This document shows positions 6,903-14,720 of a stretch of DNA of 51,489 nucleotides, one piece after another. The stretch is from Bacillota bacterium (lineage in GTDB: Bacteria; Bacillota; Clostridia; Saccharofermentanales; DTU023), in assembly GCA_029570375.1 (NCBI GenBank), contig JAKPXB010000031.1, positions 1-51,489 on the forward strand. The letters run 5' to 3'. Every line of letters starts with the position of its first letter. Positions within the stretch are counted from its first letter, which is position 1. Both the position numbers and the translations under genes were made by a program. The notes beneath the pieces are model-generated. The model was not told the DNA's origin. It searched no databases and saw only the letters and a program-made list of their open reading frames with translations.

Positions 6903-9139
6903 GAGATGGATTCGGCCAGCGTAAGCTGCCTGTCCTCCAGCGAGTCTTCCCTGATGTAGCGTCCGGCAGTCGGGAGCGTCGCAATTCTGTAGTAGTCGAT
7001 GTCACGGATAAATGAAAGTTCCGCTTCGGCGTACAGCGCGACTAGCCGGTCATTCTTGTTTCTGGTCCTGAGGATGGCCGCTCCCTGCGCCGACCGTGTC
7101 GCTTTCTTCACAATGAGATCCGATTCAAAATAGAGAAGTTTATTCTTCTTTGAGCGAACGGCAAATGAAGGGTTCGTTCCCTCGGGGATATAACGGATCC
7201 CGACAATGGGCGAAGAATCATCGAACGCGTTGAGAAGTTTTCGGCGGCGCTGCTTCGTTTCGTAGTGACTGGCATCGACGCGGACACCTTTCCCGTTCTC
7301 GAAGACAAAAAGAAATTCGCCCTTGAACGGTTCCATCGCGGAGTGAATGTAGACCACGCGCTCACCCTCTTCAAGTTCAAGGAGATTCGGCGTGAACGCA
7401 CCGAGCTGTGACGGTCGGAAATCTTCAAGTTCCCACGCCATCAGTTTGTATACCCTCGCCTTATCCGTAAAGAAAAGGATTTCCGCGTGGTTGGTCGAAT
7501 CGATCTCCTGAATAATCCTGTCGTCGTCTTTGACACGAATCTCAAAATTGCCGCGAAGGGAAGTCAGAGCGATTTTTTTAACATAACCCTGTTCCGAGAG
7601 AAAGAGGCGCGTGTTGTAATCAGGAATGAGATCTTCTTCTTCCGGAATTTCAATTTCGTCAGGGGCGATCAGCCGTGTTTTCCGCTCGCGCCCGTATTTC
7701 GCCATGATCTCCCTGAGCTGATGGACAATTTTTTCACGCACGCGTCCCCTGCCCCTGACAAGGCGTTCAAGTTCGCCGATGTCCTTCTCTATTTTTTCAA
7801 TATCCTTGATACGGTTCAGAATATACTCGCGATTCAAATGCCGGAGCTTGATTTCAGCGACATAATCCGCCTGCACTTCATCGAGCTCGAAAACCTCCAT
7901 CAGACGGGGAACCACTTCCTTTTCCGTCTCCGTGAGGCGTATCACGGCGATCGCTTTGTCAATGTCGAGGAGTATCCTCTCAAGTCCGCGAAGAAGATGC
8001 AGTCGTTCCTGTTTCTTCCCTATATCGAAACGTGCCTCGCGCCGGATGCACTCGCTCCGCCATTCAATCCACTCGTTCAGGATCGCGCGGATGCCGAGGA
8101 GCCTGGGTTGATTGCCGATGAGAATATTGAAATTACAGGAAAAAGCGTTCTGGAGAGTCGTGTGTGTAAACAGCTGATGCAGAATTATGTCGGGGTCCGC
8201 CGACGGCTTGTATTCGATACTGATACAGAGGCCGTTCAGATCTGTCTCGTCGCGGACATTGATCACATCCCGCAGCTTGTTTTTCTTGATGCCGTCCGCG
8301 ATCTCATCGATCACCGCTTCGATTGTGGTCGTATAAGGTATCTCGCGGATTTCAATCATTCCGTCTTTCCGGTTGATATCGGCCGCTGCACGCAGCTGAA
8401 ACGTGCCGCGCCCCGTTTCATAGATCTCCCGCATGTCATCGATATCGTAGATCAGATACGCCCCTGTGGAAAAATCAGGAGCCGGAAGTGTTTCCAGAAG
8501 GTCGGCTTCCGGATTTCTTATCAGCGCAATGGTTGTCTCGCAGATTTCTTTCAGGTTAAATGAGCAGATATTGCTCGCCATACCGACAGCGATCCCCTGA
8601 TTGTTGTTGACGAGGATTGTCGGGAACTTGGCCGGCAGGAGAACCGGTTCTTTCATGGTGCCGGAGTAGTTGTCGACAAAATCGACGGCCTCTTTTGCGA
8701 GACCATCAAATAAGGTCTCACAGGATGGTTCAAGCCTGACCTCTGTATAGCGCGACGCGGCGTACTGCATATCGCGCGATGTCACATCGCCGAAATTTCC
8801 TTTGGAATCGATCCACGGGTGAAGGAGCGATTTATTCCCGCGCGTCAGCCGGACCATCGTCTCGTAGATCGCCTGGTCGCCGTGAGGATTCAATTTCATC
8901 GTCTGCCCCACGACATCCGCCGACTTCGCCCTCGGTCCCGACATGAGATTCATCAGATACATCGTATAAAGAAGTTTGCGGTGAGCGGGCTTAAACCCGT
9001 CAATTTCAGGTATCGCGCGCGACACGATGACGCTCATCGCGTACGGCATGAAATTATCATAAAGCGTTTGAGAGATTGGTTGTTCGACAGCGGGCGCGCC
9101 TTCCTTAAGATCTTTATCTTCAGATTTCTTTTTTGCCAT
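6899..9139 (-). CDS. Divergent type IIA DNA topoisomerase subunit A (GyrA/ParC family)
   Basis: 746 residues. The breakage-reunion domain is clear: SVIVSRAIPEIDGFKPAHRK, the metal and DNA-facing GNFGDVTSRD block, and AASRYTEVRL, where Tyr131 is the DNA-linking residue. From about residue 500 a shortened beta-pinwheel follows (about 225 residues against about 310 in GyrA), and I see no GyrA box (QRRGGxG), which argues for a ParC/topoisomerase IV-like decatenase rather than a supercoiling gyrase. The start region has LMSGPRAKSADVVGQTMK in place of the canonical KKSARIVGDVIGKYHP. It follows its B subunit by 95 bases and overlaps the deacetylase-like gene. A separate canonical gyrase is expected elsewhere in the genome. 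Confidence 0.85.
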   Translation of the reverse strand: MAKKKSEDKDLKEGAPAVEQPISQTLYDNFMPYAMSVIVSRAIPEIDGFKPAHRKLLYTMYLMNLMSGPRAKSADVVGQTMKLNPHGDQAIYETMVRLTRGNKSLLHPWIDSKGNFGDVTSRDMQYAASRYTEVRLEPSCETLFDGLAKEAVDFVDNYSGTMKEPVLLPAKFPTILVNNNQGIAVGMASNICSFNLKEICETTIALIRNPEADLLETLPAPDFSTGAYLIYDIDDMREIYETGRGTFQLRAAADINRKDGMIEIREIPYTTTIEAVIDEIADGIKKNKLRDVINVRDETDLNGLCISIEYKPSADPDIILHQLFTHTTLQNAFSCNFNILIGNQPRLLGIRAILNEWIEWRSECIRREARFDIGKKQERLHLLRGLERILLDIDKAIAVIRLTETEKEVVPRLMEVFELDEVQADYVAEIKLRHLNREYILNRIKDIEKIEKDIGELERLVRGRGRVREKIVHQLREIMAKYGRERKTRLIAPDEIEIPEEEDLIPDYNTRLFLSEQGYVKKIALTSLRGNFEIRVKDDDRIIQEIDSTNHAEILFFTDKARVYKLMAWELEDFRPSQLGAFTPNLLELEEGERVVYIHSAMEPFKGEFLFVFENGKGVRVDASHYETKQRRRKLLNAFDDSSPIVGIRYIPEGTNPSFAVRSKKNKLLYFESDLIVKKATRSAQGAAILRTRNKNDRLVALYAEAELSFIRDIDYYRIATLPTAGRYIREDSLEDRQLTLAESIS

Positions 9140-9233
9140 CGACTCGTCAGCTCCTTCACCTTTTCACCCGCGCGGCATAAGCTATCCGCGGGATTATTCA
9201 TTCTTTCTTTAAATCGGCTTCACCGAGGCGCTC

Positions 9234-11210
9234 TTAGCCGACATCCAGCATATCCATGTAGAGATGTCCGGATTCTTCGATATACGCGCGCCGGCCGGGG
9301 ATATCGTCGCCGAGCAGGAGATCGAATGTCCTGCTCATCCGCTCTTCTGATTCCGGCATAACGGCAATCAGCCGTCTCGTCTCCGGGTTCATCGTCGTGT
9401 TCCACATCATCTCGGGTTCATTTTCACCGAGCCCCTTGGAACGCTGAACGTGAACAGTACCTTCGCCGAGCTTTTCGATTATGCTGTTCTTCTCCTGATC
9501 GGAATACGCGAAATACGTACTCTCCAGTCTCTTCGACCGGTGCCCGATCTCATATAATGGCGACTCCGCGATGAATACTTTGTTCTGCCTGATCAGCTCA
9601 GGGGTCAGTTTATAGAACATGGCGAGGATCAGCGTCCGAATCTGAAATCCGTCCACATCGCCGTCTGTGCAGATGATCACCTTATTCCAGCGGAGCCTGC
9701 TGATATCAAAAGGGGCGGCGGCCTTGCTGAACTTCTTCGGCATCTCGACACCGCACCCCAGAATTTTTATCAAATCCATGATGATGTCATTCTTGAATAT
9801 CGCGTTGTAGTCAGCCTTGAGGCAATTCAAAATTTTTCCCCTGACAGGGATAACAGCCTGAAAATCGGCGTTCCTCGCCATCTTGACAGAGCCGAGCGCG
9901 GAGTTTCCTTCTACGATGTACAGCTCCCGTTCGCTGACATCCTGCGAGCGGCAGTCGACAAACAGGCGGACGCGGTTCGAGACATCTATCTGCTGCATCA
10001 GATCGCGTTTAACGGTGAGACGCGTTTTCTCAGCCTTCTCACGGCTCCGGCGGTTCAATAACACCTGGTCCGCCGCTTTAAGGGCGTCTTCACGGTGTTC
10101 AAGGAACCATACGGTGAGTTTCTCTCGGATCATGTCCGTCATAAACCGTTGAATAAAGCGGTTATTGATCGAGCGCTTTGTCTGGTTTTCATAGCTCGTC
10201 ACTGTGGAGAAAGAACTCGTCATCAGGAGAAGGCTCTCTTCAATGTCGCCGAATGTTACCTTCCCCTCATTCGCGCGGTATTTACCTTCATCTTTGAGAA
10301 AGGAGTCGAACGCGGAGACAAAGGCCGACCGGACCGCGCGGTCAGGAGAGCCGCCGTACTCCAGCCAGGAAGAGTTGTGATAATAAATGATTTCCGTGTG
10401 GTGATTATTAAAAGCAAAGGCGACATCGCACTTGACCGTGTAATCATCGCGATCCTGCCTGTCGCGGCCGATACCGTCCCCGCTGAAAAGCACTGGCTGC
10501 GTGAGGCCGTCAGTGTTCAGCTCTTTGATCATGCCGAGAATACCCTCAGGGTAATAAAACTGCGCTTTTGAGCCGTCCATCTCGTCAATAAATTCAAAGG
10601 TAACGCCTTTGTTCACAACAGCCTGCTGCTTCAGTGTTGTGAGGAAGTACTCAGCGGGAATGACGATGTCGGTGAAAACCTCGTCATCGGGCATCCACCT
10701 CTGAACCGTTCCCGATTTTTTGGAAGCAGAGGGTATTTTCGTGAGGCCGCCAATATTGACGCCCTTCTCAAAATGAAGTTCGTACAGGTATCCGTCGCGC
10801 GTAACGCGGACATCAAACCATCTGGAAGCGTATTGGGTCGCGCACGCGCCGAGACCGTTCAACCCGAGACTGTACTCGTAATTCTCGCCGAGATTAGTTT
10901 TGTACTTTCCGCCCGCGTAGAGTTCACAATAAACCAGTTCCCAGTTGTAGCGGTTCTCAATCGGGTTAAAGTCGAGCGGTATGCCCCTCCCCCGGTCGAC
11001 AACCTCGATTGAGTGATCCTTGAAGCGCGTAACGGTGATCACGCTTCCGTGCCCTTCACGGGCTTCGTCGATGGAGTTGGAGAGGATTTCAAAGAAAGAC
11101 TGCTGCGCTCCGCGCAGGTCGTCTGAACCGAAAATAACACTGGGACGAAGCCGAACGCGGTCAGCTCCTTTAAGCTGTGAAATACTCGTATTATCGTATA
11201 TTTGGCTCAT
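9234..11210 (-). CDS. Divergent type IIA DNA topoisomerase subunit B (GyrB/ParE family)
   Basis: 658 residues from the ATG at 11210 (GGGAAG just upstream; the in-frame GTG at 11216 is less well placed). The GHKL ATPase has ILSNSIDEAREG (metal-binding asparagine/aspartate helix), VVDRGRGIPLD and SLGLNGLGA. The Toprim domain has VEGNSALGS (about 433-441) where canonical GyrB/ParE reads VEGDSAGGS, and TDGDVDG (about 515-521) keeps all three acidic residues. The C-terminal RSKGLGENEPEMMW is a variant of the usual KGLGEM block. With the A subunit downstream it should form a type II topoisomerase; the signature changes mark a separate subfamily. Confidence 0.87.
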   Translation of the reverse strand: MSQIYDNTSISQLKGADRVRLRPSVIFGSDDLRGAQQSFFEILSNSIDEAREGHGSVITVTRFKDHSIEVVDRGRGIPLDFNPIENRYNWELVYCELYAGGKYKTNLGENYEYSLGLNGLGACATQYASRWFDVRVTRDGYLYELHFEKGVNIGGLTKIPSASKKSGTVQRWMPDDEVFTDIVIPAEYFLTTLKQQAVVNKGVTFEFIDEMDGSKAQFYYPEGILGMIKELNTDGLTQPVLFSGDGIGRDRQDRDDYTVKCDVAFAFNNHHTEIIYYHNSSWLEYGGSPDRAVRSAFVSAFDSFLKDEGKYRANEGKVTFGDIEESLLLMTSSFSTVTSYENQTKRSINNRFIQRFMTDMIREKLTVWFLEHREDALKAADQVLLNRRSREKAEKTRLTVKRDLMQQIDVSNRVRLFVDCRSQDVSERELYIVEGNSALGSVKMARNADFQAVIPVRGKILNCLKADYNAIFKNDIIMDLIKILGCGVEMPKKFSKAAAPFDISRLRWNKVIICTDGDVDGFQIRTLILAMFYKLTPELIRQNKVFIAESPLYEIGHRSKRLESTYFAYSDQEKNSIIEKLGEGTVHVQRSKGLGENEPEMMWNTTMNPETRRLIAVMPESEERMSRTFDLLLGDDIPGRRAYIEESGHLYMDMLDVG

Positions 11211-11231
11211 AAACACTTCCCTTCAGACACG

Positions 11232-11260
11232 ATTTTTACATGTATCCGGATGCTCGTCAA
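11232..11260 (-). promoter_or_regulatory. Possible promoter of the topoisomerase operon
   Basis: Minus-strand TTGACG (11255-11260), 17 bases, then AAAAAT (11232-11237) preceded by TGT, which could act as an extended -10. It lies just after the tRNA terminator and 22 bases before the topoisomerase B start. The -35 is good and the -10 is poor. Confidence 0.4.
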
Positions 11261-11284
11261 GGATGCTCCCATGCCCCCAGCGTA

Positions 11285-11321
11285 TAGAAAAAAGCATCCT
11301 GTTGGCGGTAACAGAATGCTT
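11285..11321 (-). terminator. Terminator of the tRNA-Gly/tRNA-Arg operon
   Basis: On the minus strand a 12-bp stem (11310-11321 with 11292-11303, one G-U pair) closes a six-base loop and is followed directly by a T run (AAAAAA on the plus strand at about 11287-11293). It starts three bases after the CCA end of tRNA-Arg. Confidence 0.88.
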
Positions 11322-11323
11322 TG

Positions 11324-11400
11324 TGGCGAGCATAGCAGGACTCGAACCTGCGACCCACAGCTTAGAAGGCTGTTGCTCTATCCAACTGAGCTATATGCCC
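11324..11400 (-). tRNA. tRNA-Arg (anticodon TCT)
   Basis: Minus-strand cloverleaf of 77 bases with acceptor GGGCATA/TATGCTC (one G-U), D-arm AGCTCAGTTGGATAGAGC, anticodon loop CTTCTAA, T-arm GGTTCGAGTCC, and an encoded CCA. Anticodon TCT reads AGA/AGG arginine codons. It is second in a two-tRNA unit after tRNA-Gly. Confidence 0.96.
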
Positions 11401-11423
11401 ATAAAGAGAGTTTCCGGATTGCA

Positions 11424-11497
11424 TGGAGCGGGTGAAGAGAATCGAACTCTCACGATCAGCTTGGAAGGCTGATGTTCTACCACTAAACTACACCCGC
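11424..11497 (-). tRNA. tRNA-Gly (anticodon TCC)
   Basis: Minus-strand cloverleaf of 74 bases: acceptor GCGGGTG/CACCCGC, D-arm AGTTTAGTGGTAGAAC, anticodon loop CTTCCAA, T-arm GAGTTCGATTCTC and an encoded CCA after a T discriminator base. It is first in the two-tRNA unit. Confidence 0.96.
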
Positions 11498-11519
11498 AAG
11501 AATTCCGGAAACCTAAGTT

Positions 11520-11548
11520 ATGATACAACAGCCTTGACGATTTGTAAA
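11520..11548 (-). promoter_or_regulatory. Promoter of the tRNA-Gly/tRNA-Arg operon
   Basis: Minus-strand TTTACA (11543-11548) and TATCAT (11520-11525) are separated by 17 bases, 22 bases before tRNA-Gly. Confidence 0.7.
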
Positions 11549-11584
11549 ACGCCATTTTTAGCTGCCCGGTTCGACCTGTCCGGT

Positions 11585-13054
11585 TCAAGAACCGGAACTA
11601 TCCTGCGAAAGGAGCAGAGATTCCGGTACATACCCCATCCTCCCGTCCGCAATCCTGATCAGAACCCACCCGTTGGAAGGATTGGCAAGCTGAGTGACAT
11701 GTTCTCCTCTCTGCACTGTCGCGACAAGTTCCTCACTGTCTGGCGCGGCTACGACGCGGAGACTGCTCGCACGCACTTCGACATCGATTTCAAAATCCGT
11801 TCTCACCTGATCTGAATTGAGCGGAGCGGACACTTTCGGTTTGACATCACTTTGAGATCCGTTGCTGTCCCGTCCGCCGCGGATCGCAAGAAAGACAGCG
11901 ACGAGCAGAACAAGAACTACCAGCCAAATGGCGGCATACGCGAGAAGAGACAATCCGCGCGAAGCCGGAACAAGCGTCATTAGACGGCGGTTGAAGCCGG
12001 AGAGTCTGTCGCGCAAATTGTCAGTATTCCACTCTTTGACACGGTCGAGCCATGTCTTCTTTCCTTCATACGCCCCGGTCAGCGATTTCTTTGAACGCCG
12101 CTGGCGGGTCTTTTCATCCGGTTCGTCCAGATTGACGCGCGATGACGGTTCGCCGTTCCCGTGATCCAGTCTCGTAGTAAAATGCGGAGGTTTTGGCTGA
12201 TGCGCCGGGGGAGTAGTTTTTGTATTCAGGTGTTTTAATCGCGCATCGAGATCCGGAGGCAGAACGAGGACGTTTCCGTCCATAAGAGGCACTACCTTCG
12301 ACCATCTGATTCTGCTGAGCCAGTGTCTCGCTCTGTCATCCCCTGAACGCCTGCCGGAGACTATTTCCCTCGCGTCAGCGCTCAGCAATTCCGGTTCGGG
12401 CTCCAGTTTTTGAATCTGGGCTGAAAACCATGTCGTATCCGTCTGATGCCCGTAATGCGCCGCAAGCCTCGCAAGCTCTGTCATCGCGATATTCATCTGA
12501 TGTGTATCCGTCAGCATGGTTTCAAGATCTACGTAATCAAAAAGGTCGATAAAAGCGGGATCGATCACAAGCATGTCATCGCCTTCCCGCGGCCTGAAAG
12601 CGTAAAAATCGAGGTGTCGGCAGCACAGGCGAAGTGAATTGTGAGCGGGTGGATAAGTGGGCTGCTGCCGGTAGAGGTGTTTCCCGCGAAGGAGATACAC
12701 TCCCTGATCCCTCCGGCACCAGACAAATACACGTCCCGAATCCATCAGGAGAAGAAAATCCGCGTCGAGCTCGTGTGTATCGGCACACTGGGGGAAACGC
12801 GCAAGACCATTGATCTGCAGATCGCGGAATGTCATCAGCCACAAACGCAGCAGGGCGCGCGTCGCGGACACGGAGGAGGTGTCCTCGCGCCGCGTGTGCA
12901 GTCCGGCGATCAGCTGAACACGGCGGTTCCCGGACATAACATAGTGACGCTGGTGCTGAGCCGCCAATAAACCGATATCGCGGTCATTAATCTGCAGTGT
13001 AAATTCCTGCCGGTCTGTTTCTGCCAAATGTGCTGTAAGTGTTGAGCGTATCAT
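11585..13054 (-). CDS. PP2C-like degenerate domain, membrane segment and extracytoplasmic SH3 domain
   Basis: 489 residues, not clearly assignable. The N-terminal ~225 residues have the rhythm of a PP2C phosphatase: FLLLMDSGRVFVWCRRDQGVYLLR resembles the strand pair around GDSRvYLLR, and GDDMLVIDPAFIDLFDYVD resembles GD.LLLcSDGL. The metal-binding DG and SDG aspartate motifs are replaced. A basic linker follows, then one membrane segment (about 368-391) and an SH3b domain (about 425-481, SSLRVVAAPDSEE to GRMGYVPESLLL). The layout suggests a cytoplasmic sensor or scaffold joined to a wall-facing SH3 domain. No strong ribosome site precedes the ATG, so the start is uncertain. A hairpin (CCGGTTC/GAACCGG) overlaps the stop. 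Confidence 0.55.
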   Translation of the reverse strand: MIRSTLTAHLAETDRQEFTLQINDRDIGLLAAQHQRHYVMSGNRRVQLIAGLHTRREDTSSVSATRALLRLWLMTFRDLQINGLARFPQCADTHELDADFLLLMDSGRVFVWCRRDQGVYLLRGKHLYRQQPTYPPAHNSLRLCCRHLDFYAFRPREGDDMLVIDPAFIDLFDYVDLETMLTDTHQMNIAMTELARLAAHYGHQTDTTWFSAQIQKLEPEPELLSADAREIVSGRRSGDDRARHWLSRIRWSKVVPLMDGNVLVLPPDLDARLKHLNTKTTPPAHQPKPPHFTTRLDHGNGEPSSRVNLDEPDEKTRQRRSKKSLTGAYEGKKTWLDRVKEWNTDNLRDRLSGFNRRLMTLVPASRGLSLLAYAAIWLVVLVLLVAVFLAIRGGRDSNGSQSDVKPKVSAPLNSDQVRTDFEIDVEVRASSLRVVAAPDSEELVATVQRGEHVTQLANPSNGWVLIRIADGRMGYVPESLLLSQDSSGS

Positions 13055-13128
13055 AGTTCGCTGCGTACGCCTCTTCTATTTGATAATCAACGCCATGGTT
13101 AAATGATCGTAAAACTATTCTAGCATGC

Positions 13129-13752
13129 TTATCGACCGCGTTTCCTTGCATCTCTGTACTCATTTTCCAAAAGGCCAAAGAACAACAGATCGAGATATTT
13201 ATCCCTTCTTCTCATCACTTCACGCATACGTCCTTCCTGAACAAATCCGAAACCACGGAAGAGTTTGAGCGACGCCTCATTTTCCGGCGCGATTCGGACG
13301 TACACGCGGTGCAGACGGAGTTCGCCGAACGCGTAATCCAACAGCAGCTCCACAGCTTCTTTCGCAAGACCTTGCCCGCGCGCCTGATGATCTGCAATCA
13401 TCACCCCGACTTCTCCGTTTCCTGAGACAAAATCGAGATCGGAAAGAGAGACAAGTCCCACCGTCTGACCTTCAGAGCGGCAGGCAAATACGAAATTTCT
13501 CACTCCGTCATTCCAGTCTTCCATCAGTATGAGGAGCTGTTCCCGATTGCGCGGCAGCAGTTTATCCGGGAGATAGTAATAAATCGCTTCCGTGTCAGAA
13601 AAGAAGGGGGCAACAGCTTTGACATCAGATTCTTCGAGGGGAACAAGAGCAACGCGGCTGCCTTTCAGAGGGAACCCCATCAACCGATCTCCATCCGCGC
13701 TGTCCGTCATTGAATCCCGGCCGCCTGCCGTCAAACTTTCTTTTGAAGCCAT
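13129..13752 (-). CDS. GNAT family N-acetyltransferase (RimJ/RimL-like)
   Basis: 207 residues from the ATG at 13752, chosen because GGAGG lies eight bases upstream; an upstream in-frame start at 13797 has no such site. The N-terminal half has LKGSRVALVPLEESDVKAVAPF, typical of the RimJ/RimL-type opening. The acetyl-CoA motif is EVGVMIADHQARGQGLAKEAVELLLDYAF (Q/RxxGxG/A at QARGQGLA), followed by LHRVYVRIAPENEASLKLFRGFGFVQEGRM. It transfers an acetyl group to an unknown amine, protein N-terminus or small molecule. The downstream PP2C-like gene starts about 75 bases later. Confidence 0.88.
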   Translation of the reverse strand: MASKESLTAGGRDSMTDSADGDRLMGFPLKGSRVALVPLEESDVKAVAPFFSDTEAIYYYLPDKLLPRNREQLLILMEDWNDGVRNFVFACRSEGQTVGLVSLSDLDFVSGNGEVGVMIADHQARGQGLAKEAVELLLDYAFGELRLHRVYVRIAPENEASLKLFRGFGFVQEGRMREVMRRRDKYLDLLFFGLLENEYRDARKRGR

Positions 13753-13794
13753 CAGAAACCTCCGCGGTTCGCATGTAGTTGTCTTATCATATAA

Positions 13795-13823
13795 CAAAAC
13801 CCCGGTACATATACGCGCCGGGG
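13795..13823 (-). terminator. Terminator of the tRNA-His/Gln/Lys operon
   Basis: Minus-strand stem CCCCGG/CCGGGG (13818-13823 with 13800-13805), 12-base loop, followed by TTTTG. It lies six bases after the CCA of tRNA-Lys and before the acetyltransferase gene. The T run is short. Confidence 0.6.
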
Positions 13824-13829
13824 CTCCGC

Positions 13830-13905
13830 TGGTGATCCGCTGGGGGTTCGAACCCCAGACCCCCTGATTAAAAGTCAGGTGCTCTACCGGCTGAGCTAGC
13901 GGATC
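13830..13905 (-). tRNA. tRNA-Lys (anticodon TTT)
   Basis: Minus-strand 76-base cloverleaf: acceptor GATCCGC/GCGGATC, D-arm AGCTCAGCCGGTAGAGC, anticodon loop CTTTTAA, T-arm GGGTTCGAACCC, encoded CCA. Third of a three-tRNA unit. Confidence 0.96.
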
Positions 13906-13909
13906 ATAT

Positions 13910-13984
13910 TGGCTGGGATGGCAGGATTTGAACCTACGAATGCGGGAGTCAAAGTCCCGTGCCTTACCACTTGGCTACACCCCA
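13910..13984 (-). tRNA. tRNA-Gln (anticodon TTG)
   Basis: Minus-strand 75-base cloverleaf: acceptor TGGGGTG/CATCCCA (one G-U), D-arm AGCCAAGTGGTAAGGC, anticodon loop CTTTGAC, T-arm AGGTTCAAATCCT, encoded CCA. Second in the unit. Confidence 0.96.
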
Positions 13985-14002
13985 ATGTACTACAGAAGAA
14001 CA

Positions 14003-14080
14003 TGGGGTGGAATATGGGAGTCGAACCCATGACCTCCAGGGCCACAACCTGGCACTCTAACCAACTGAGCTAATTCCACC
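14003..14080 (-). tRNA. tRNA-His (anticodon GTG)
   Basis: Minus-strand cloverleaf with acceptor GTGGAAT/ATTCCAC plus the extra 5' G facing C73 that is diagnostic for tRNA-His, anticodon loop TTGTGGC, T-arm GGGTTCGACTCCC and encoded CCA. First in the unit. Confidence 0.96.
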
Positions 14081-14105
14081 GTAAGCTTCCCAGAACATCT
14101 CACTG

Positions 14106-14134
14106 ATTCTACCAAGCGTCAGGAGCAATGTCAA
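14106..14134 (-). promoter_or_regulatory. Promoter of the tRNA-His/Gln/Lys operon
   Basis: Minus-strand TTGACA (14129-14134), 17 bases, TAGAAT (14106-14111), 25 bases before tRNA-His. Near-consensus. It diverges from the eut promoter about 30 bases away. Confidence 0.88.
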
Positions 14135-14146
14135 GGATCAGTTCGG

Positions 14147-14158
14147 CCTGTCGACAGG
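14147..14158. promoter_or_regulatory. Palindrome CCTGTCGACAGG between divergent promoters
   Basis: A perfect 12-base palindrome just upstream of the -35 at 14163 of the eut promoter and just outside the tRNA promoter. The following bases repeat its right half (CGACAGGGCGG then TTGACAGGCG). The position suits an operator for the eut unit; no regulator is known. Confidence 0.45.
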
Positions 14159-14162
14159 GCGG

Positions 14163-14192
14163 TTGACAGGCGCATTCTTATAACGATAAAAT
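14163..14192 (+). promoter_or_regulatory. Promoter of the eutBC unit
   Basis: TTGACA (14163-14168), 18-base spacer, TAAAAT (14187-14192). It predicts a transcript start near 14199 and so an untranslated leader of about 520 bases before eutB. Confidence 0.75.
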
Positions 14193-14198
14193 GAGTAA

Positions 14199-14720
14199 AA
14201 TTTAATAACCAACCATCTATAGAACCCACCTTTTGGAGAGGTAAGTCATGGATTTTATTCATTGTATTTATCAGGCGGGGCTGAATGGGTTAGTGAGCAC
14301 AGGTTTTACGTTTTACGTGAAGCCTGAAATGATGACCTGTCGCTTTTCAGATCGTTTTGGATTGCGCGTGTCACATAAGCACGCGCATCAGTTTAATATA
14401 GAACTTCCAGGCCGCGGCACAGATCGTGCCGTCAACTCAACTCAACGAATTTTACATATCCGGAAATATTCTGAAGCGCGATTCCGCGTGAAAGAAATAT
14501 CCGATACGTCCGCTCTTTCGCTTCAAAGCTTGGATGCTTCTCTGAGGCGCTGTTCCCGGCCGGGCGGGCGCAACAAGACCGGCGTAAGGCACATAAGAGT
14601 CTTTTCGTTTATTTATGAAATGAACCTGTGCACAGGAGTATAGGCAGCAATAGTGTGTCAGGCAAAGCTGACGCATCAATTAATTTATGTTTGCATATGA
14701 CAAAACCGGGAGGATTGGAT
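14199..14720 (+). other. Long structured leader of eutBC
   Basis: About 520 bases between the predicted start site and eutB. It contains at least three good hairpins: an 11-bp stem at 14300-14310/14316-14326 (two G-U pairs, five-base loop), CGGCAC/GTGCCG around 14413-14431, and an 8-bp stem at 14654-14661/14668-14675 with a six-base GCAAAG loop. I looked for the GCCACTG box of a cobalamin riboswitch and for paired hexaloop ANTAR (EutV) sites and found neither convincingly. No T-run terminator is seen. A weakly supported reading frame lies inside it (listed separately). Confidence 0.45.
14248..14643 (+). CDS. Hypothetical 131-residue frame in the eut leader (doubtful)
   Basis: The ATG has a good ribosome site (GGAGAGG ending six bases upstream) and lies about 50 bases after the predicted transcription start, so translation is plausible. 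The protein matches nothing I recognise. It is rich in arginine and serine in its second half, has no membrane segment or motif, and its codons run through a strong hairpin at 14300-14326. It may be a small protein, a leader frame whose translation affects the hairpins, or chance. It ends 77 bases before eutB. Confidence 0.3.
   Translation: MDFIHCIYQAGLNGLVSTGFTFYVKPEMMTCRFSDRFGLRVSHKHAHQFNIELPGRGTDRAVNSTQRILHIRKYSEARFRVKEISDTSALSLQSLDASLRRCSRPGGRNKTGVRHIRVFSFIYEMNLCTGV

Noticed and set aside
11391-11588. Minus-strand frame over the tRNA-Gly/tRNA-Arg region
   Set aside because: It is a translation of tRNA sequence; the cloverleaves explain the region.
12987-13178. Short frame overlapping the start of the PP2C-like gene, considered as a frameshifted N-terminus
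   Set aside because: It ends in a stop inside the gene and its residues do not complete a PP2C metal motif, so a frameshift is not supported.
14199-14720. Cobalamin riboswitch or EutV antiterminator in the eut leader
   Set aside because: No GCCACTG-type core and no pair of hexaloop hairpins with the A/G pattern were found; only unspecific hairpins are visible.
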